Shown here: in pieces, positions 59,725 to 64,000 of the stretch
How positions within the stretch are numbered: the stretch's first letter is position 1
Layout of the letters: every line of letters starts with the position of its first letter
Assembly: GCA_951799425.1 (NCBI GenBank)
Contig: OX637404.1
Span: 18,934,045 to 18,998,044 of the forward strand
DNA: 64,000 nt
From: Ilex aquifolium
Taxonomy: Eukaryota; Streptophyta; Magnoliopsida; Aquifoliales; Aquifoliaceae
Direction of reading: 5' to 3'
The notes under the pieces: generated by a model
What the model was told of the DNA's origin: nothing
Database searches by the model: none
The model's input: the letters and a program-made list of their open reading frames with translations, nothing else
Translations under genes and position numbers: made by a program

Positions 59725-61162
59725 GTTTACCATCATTTTGGAAATGCAACAGTAGGGCCTCCTGACCCATATTCAGAAGTTCGATGCAGTGTTTGCCTTG
59801 GTACGACCGATGAAAGTTTTCTACTTCTATGTGATCTTTGTGACTCTGCTTCTCATACGTACTGTGTTGGTCTGGGTGCCACTGTACCTGAGGGTGATTG
59901 GTTTTGCCAAGACTGTACTTTGTTGAGGGCTGAACATTCCAAGAATGATATTGATACCAAATATGAGAGTCAATCTAGTTTTTGGGACATCCGTAAAGTG
60001 TCATCTGTTGAACGTACGTCAGTGTTTGATATTGTACGAGAAGCCAGCATTACTGAGGTTGGGAGATCTTCTACAACAGTCTCTCGACTTCCAAGTCAGT
60101 TTCCATCTTTTGTAGTCTCTGACAGCGGAGTTACTCTACCAGACAACATGACTGGGCCAGATACAGGAACGCAATCAAGGGTTTCATGTAATTCAACCGC
60201 GGTGGCTGCAAGAACACTGGGTCATTGTCGCAGTGTGCATGATCGGATAAGAACGTTACGTGCAAATTGGAATGCTTTTAGAAGTGGGTCCTTGAGCTTC
60301 TCTTGCAGCTCAGTTAATAATGGTGACTGCGCTGACCAAAAAAGTGACACTGGTTCTGTACTTCGTGGCAGATCAGGTCAAACACATCCTGCATCTTGCT
60401 CAAGTCCACAATTGACATCTGAAAAGGATTCTTCCTGTGATATGTTACATAATAGAGGCTCACTTGATGTAGACAAAGCTTGGAAAATGATGGCTGTTGC
60501 AAAGTCCTTAAATCAAGGTCGTGACGAATCCAGCGTGGCTCATCAGGCCTTAAAACAGCCTTCAACGAAAGTAAATTCCCTCAAAGAACCAATCAAAAGG
60601 ACATCAAGGATTCTTCCATTGACTAACAAACAATTTTGGACTAGGAATCTTGGTGGCATTGGACCAGAAAAGCATTACCAGTATTATTCTCTTCAACAGG
60701 ACGACAATGGGCAAAAATCTCAAATGTTCCAAAATTTTAAACAGCACAAGGTTACCATGAGGGGGGTTCCAAAATTTGGTGAGGGTTCCCCAACGACTTG
60801 CTCTCCAGGATATGGTGAGTTACCATCTTCTAAGAACCGTATTTCAGCTAACACAGATGCTCGTCATTGTGGTGGGGAACTAGTGGTGGGGAATTTGCGT
60901 GGAGCTCCGTCGAATGATTTTAATGAGTGTGGTGAACCTTGTACGAATTCTCCAATTGCATCATTGCCAGTAGCTTTAAATATTTCTCATCCCAAACTGG
61001 AGCTTTGTGCCTCTTCCTCGTCGAGCAAGACGAAACCTCATGGGGGAAAACAGAGGAAAGAAAAATGTTGTGCTAAAAGTAAAGCTAGGGGAGATGACGC
61101 CAAGAGCGAGATTCAATCTCTTGTCAAGCTCAACTTGAAGCTTCTCAGTGGATATAAATTAG
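59725..61162 (+). CDS. RING/PHD zinc-finger protein, exon 2 (PHD), gene continues beyond the window
   Basis: Exon 2 gives residues 139-617 plus one base. A C4HC3 PHD finger (C159, C162, C174, C177, H182, C185, C199, C202) follows closely after the RING, so the pair would bind chromatin and ubiquitinate. A long, Ser-rich, largely disordered region contains RIRTLRANWNAFRSGSLSFS and DKAWKMMAVAKSL blocks. A basic tail follows (KTKPHGGKQRKEKCCAKSK, about 570-590). The donor after SGYKL is G then GTATGG (phase 1, intron from 61163). I find no matching next exon to 64000, so the C-terminus is presumably outside the window. The frame would otherwise stop at 61206 after intron read-through. Confidence 0.87.
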
Positions 61163-61679
61163 GTATGGCCATTACATTTGACCTTACGATTTCCACATAT
61201 GCATAGGTTTCATTTCACTCACTCCAGTTATTATGCTATTTGTTGACATGCTAAATAATTCTTGTAACTTCACTGTCAGGCCTTCGCAATGTCTTTTCCT
61301 TATTTCCTCTAGGCAGTTATTATTCTGCCAAAATATGCCTCAATAAATTCTGAATTATCTTCAGCAGGAAAAGAAAAAAATGATATATTTATATTTTTAC
61401 CTAGCCTGCTTTCTGTCTAAATCCTTGCAAACCGAGATGATGTCCCTGTAATTCAGAGTTAGGATCTTACATAGATTTTGGAGCACTGGTTTCTCACGAG
61501 AAATCCTTGACAAATTGCTTTCTTTACACATGCCCATCATGACCAAAAACGCTGCAGATATTTCAGAAGGCGTGAAATGCTGTTGGGAGGCAGATTTTGA
61601 ATGCTGTAGCGTGTCAATGTACTTAAAAGTAAGAAAAATGAACTGTTAAAAAATCTAGGCATTACATCCTAAGATTTGA
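61163..61679. other. Start of the next intron of the RING/PHD gene
   Basis: AT-rich non-coding DNA after the phase-1 donor; no exon recognised. Confidence 0.5.
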
Positions 61680-61935
61680 AGTGACATTGAAATTAAGTAC
61701 AGCAGAGATATGGAAGGTGAATGGATGAATGTTAAAATAGGGAAGAATCAAACTAAAAGCTGAAGACCTTCGTCAGACCACAGAAGGAACACAAACTATA
61801 GATAAACAAAGAACTAATATTGTATGGGCACGTGAAGCAAAGACCAATAATTGCACCCTTCAAGCATAATGAACTTAGTCCATGCCGATGCTAGTGCCAA
61901 GGGAAGGGTCAGACAAAAATTGATGTGTTTTTTGA
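61680..61935 (+). pseudogene. RTE-type LINE, C-terminal fragment
   Basis: Around 61810 the plus strand reads LILYGHVKQRPIIAPFKHNE, like the conserved RWFGHV..RP region near the end of RTE LINE polyproteins, then CQGKGRTKID. It lies upstream of the more N-terminal RT piece at 62134, so the order is permuted. It is degenerate and short. Confidence 0.5.
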
Positions 61936-62133
61936 TAGGAAACATAACATTTGTATTAAAAAATAAAAGGGAAATTACATAAGAAGAGGTTGGATAAGAG
62001 ATCCAACTAAGAACAGACAAAAAAACAATAAATAAAAAAGAGCCCATGCATCACATGTAACTCTTCATCCCGCTAAAATTGCAAAAAGTGGAATTTCTTT
62101 CACTTCCTTTGAGGTGGCTAAAAACGTAGTGTA

Positions 62134-63199
62134 GCTTATAGATGTAAATCATATTAAATGTATTAAGAGTGAAAACTCTAGGGTCTTGGTACAAAATGAG
62201 GAAATTAAAGAAAGGTGGAAGAATTACTTTGAAAAGTTACTGAATGAAAATCATATAGAGAGCCTAGTTATTGAGGATAGTAGAAATCGTAGAGAGTTTA
62301 GGGAAAACACATTTATTCGTAGGATTAGGATGTCGGAGGTAAAGGATGCACTAAAGAAAATGAAAATAGGAAAAGCGTTAGGACCCTATGGTATGCCTAT
62401 TGAGGTGTGGAAGTGCCTAGGGGATGTTGGAGCATCATGACCAACTAAATTGTTTAATAAAACTCTAATGTCAAGAAATTGCCCGATGAGTGGAGGAAGA
62501 GTATTATAGTACCTATATATATGAATAAGGGAGACATACGAAGTTGTACAAATTATCGAGATATTAAATTAATGGGTCATACAATGAGACTTTGGGAGGG
62601 GTGATTGAGCAAAGATTAAGGGTGCGAACTACGGTTTCTGAAAATCAATTTGGATTTATGTCTGGGAGATCAACAAAGGATGTTATATATTTACTTCGGA
62701 GACTAATGGAGATGTATAGGGAGAAAAATAAGGACCTTCATATAGTTTTTATAGACTTAAAGAAGGCATATGATAAAGTGCCTAGAGAGATATTATGAAG
62801 GTACTTGGAAAAGAAAAATGTTATTGTTAGGTATATTGATATTATTAAGGATATGTATGAAGATGTAGTGACTTTAGTGAGAACAACGCCAGGGGAGACT
62901 AAGGAATTCTCAATTACTATAGGTTTACGTCAGGGTTTTGCTTTAAGTCCATATCTTTTCGCATTACTATGGATGAATTGACTAGGCACATTTAAGATGA
63001 GTTCCTGTGGTGTATGTTATTTGCGGACGATATTGTACTAGTTGATGAAAATAAAGAAGGAACTAATAATAAACTAGAAATTTGGCGAGAAACCCTAGAA
63101 TCAAAAGGATTTAGGATAAGTAGGGCTAAAACTGAGTATATGAAATGTAACTTTAGTAAAAGAAGAAATCGAAATCAAAAAGTAGTGAAAATTGAATAA
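62134..63199 (+). pseudogene. RTE-type LINE reverse transcriptase fragment
   Basis: The frames NEEIKERWKNYFEKLLNE, EVKDALKKMKIGKALGP, ENQFGFMSGRSTKD, DLHIVFIDLKKAYDKVPRE, MLFADDIVLVDENKE and ESKGFRISRAKTEYMKCNFS appear in the order of an RTE-clade RT, including the FADD active site. At least five frame breaks or stops separate them. No endonuclease domain and no intact frame remain. Confidence 0.82.
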
Positions 63200-64000
63200 A
63201 AGCAGTGTTTTAAAACCTGCTTGGCGGGTTGACCCTGAAACTCGTCGAACCAAATCCTACAGCGGGCCTGGTCTTTAATTAGATCGGTCAAGCATAAAAC
63301 CCGTCCAAGACCTTTTAGACCGGCTGGTATTCAGATAAATCTTTCAAACGGGTTATTATAAACTGTTTGGTTCAGTGAAAGGCTTATAAAATCAAAATTT
63401 TTTGGGCCTTTTTGCCCTGATCCCACTATCGTCTCTCAGCCTCTCACTGGTCTCTCTCTCTCTCTGGCTTTCTCTCTTTTCTACACTCTCCGATAGTCCG
63501 ACGCTCATCTCCGATTGGCAACTCCACTTTACCAGGACACCAATCACTTATGGCTGTGACTTTTTCCTCTTCTTTACGTACTGCTACATCCTTGGTCTTC
63601 TCTTCTACCCAAAGCCATGAAACCTTCGCTGGTTATGTCTTTTTACCTGTGCAGCTCATTTCCTCGCTCTGTAGTAGCTGAATTTTTTTTCTTCCTTGTT
63701 ATTTCGTTGGTTATTGTTCTAAATTGTTGGAGTCCTCATAGAACTTGATGTGGTTGGTTATCATTAGGTGTGGTTTTTAGTTTCAATATTAACCCTTAAT
63801 GATTGAATTATAAATAGTAATCCATGGAGGTCTGTGTGATTAGTATAATTCATGATGTTTCTCTATAATTTCCTTTTTTTTGACAGTATACATTACAGAA
63901 GTTAAATGCCAACTGTCTTGAGAATCAATTAGGGTGTTGACAATGTCATGGAATTGATAATTTCTAGGTTTTTGTTTGATGTAATATACATTAAATATGC
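63200..64000. other. Right flank, possible hAT-type terminus
   Basis: CAGTGTTTTAAAACCTGC at about 63204 resembles the CARTGTTRTC ends of the element at 47181, but no partner end is present. A short frame from the ATG at about 63549 (MAVTFSSSLRT) is not recognised. If the RING/PHD gene continues, this is intron. Confidence 0.35.

Noticed and set aside
63549-63680. Short frame starting MAVTFSSSLRT as a plastid-targeted protein start
   Set aside because: The Ser/Thr-rich start is suggestive, but it stops after about 43 codons and no splice partner is visible in the window.
1-64000. tRNA, rRNA or organellar DNA
   Set aside because: No cloverleaf with GGTTCGAATCC-type arm and no rRNA or plastid/mitochondrial gene blocks were seen on either strand by eye.

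Overview
The window is nuclear DNA from a flowering plant, most likely a eudicot. It has an AT-rich background, intron-containing genes, plant-family UGT and RING/PHD proteins, and dense nested transposons (Ty1/copia, Ty3/gypsy Tat lineage, RTE LINE, Helitron, Mutator-like, hAT). I cannot name the species. Three host coding loci are visible: two near-identical family-1 glycosyltransferase genes (UGT89B-like, minus strand, 5699-7144 and 15390-16835) and a RING+PHD zinc-finger gene (plus strand, exons 49504-49917 and 59725-61162, continuing past the window).

Region 1 (1-23.4 kb) is a head-to-tail segmental duplication. Unit 1 is 1045-13284 and unit 2 is 13285-22420. Each unit carries, in order, a Tat-like LTR/primer-binding-site fragment, the UGT gene and a degenerate copia RT/RNase H fragment. 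The junction is readable to the base: the motif TGAAACACA occurs at the left outer edge, the central junction and the right outer edge, so it is a microhomology breakpoint. It lies inside a solo copia LTR that is complete in unit 2 (22236-23352) and truncated in unit 1. The units have since diverged by insertions and deletions. Unit 1 keeps a Mutator-like element (9-bp target duplication) with a nested 2-kb solo LTR; unit 2 gained a 181-bp MITE.

Region 2 (24.4-26.9 kb) is a non-autonomous Helitron. A second one with matching ends but different contents lies at 50.2-53.1 kb.

Region 3 (27.5-44.1 kb) is the most striking part. It is a 15.8-kb Tat-lineage LTR retrotransposon on the minus strand, with 706-bp LTRs that I count as differing at 5 positions. 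It encodes gag, protease, RT, RNase H, a second (archaeal-type) RNase H and integrase. Its RT is split by a 1.08-kb insertion. Between integrase and the 3' LTR it carries three tandem, mutually homologous genes on the opposite strand, each with its own TATA box and introns; only the third is intact. Between the third gene and integrase is a 0.5-kb array of 27 short hairpins of two types (11 of type A, 16 of type B). The 3' LTR is followed by a second truncated gag, as in a collapsed tandem pair.

Region 4 (44.1-64 kb) holds further transposons and the RING/PHD gene. Its first intron (9.8 kb) separates the RING exon from the PHD exon and contains a Helitron, a hAT MITE, a copia gag remnant, a CCA-rich array and a hAT-like element. 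RTE LINE fragments follow in permuted order.
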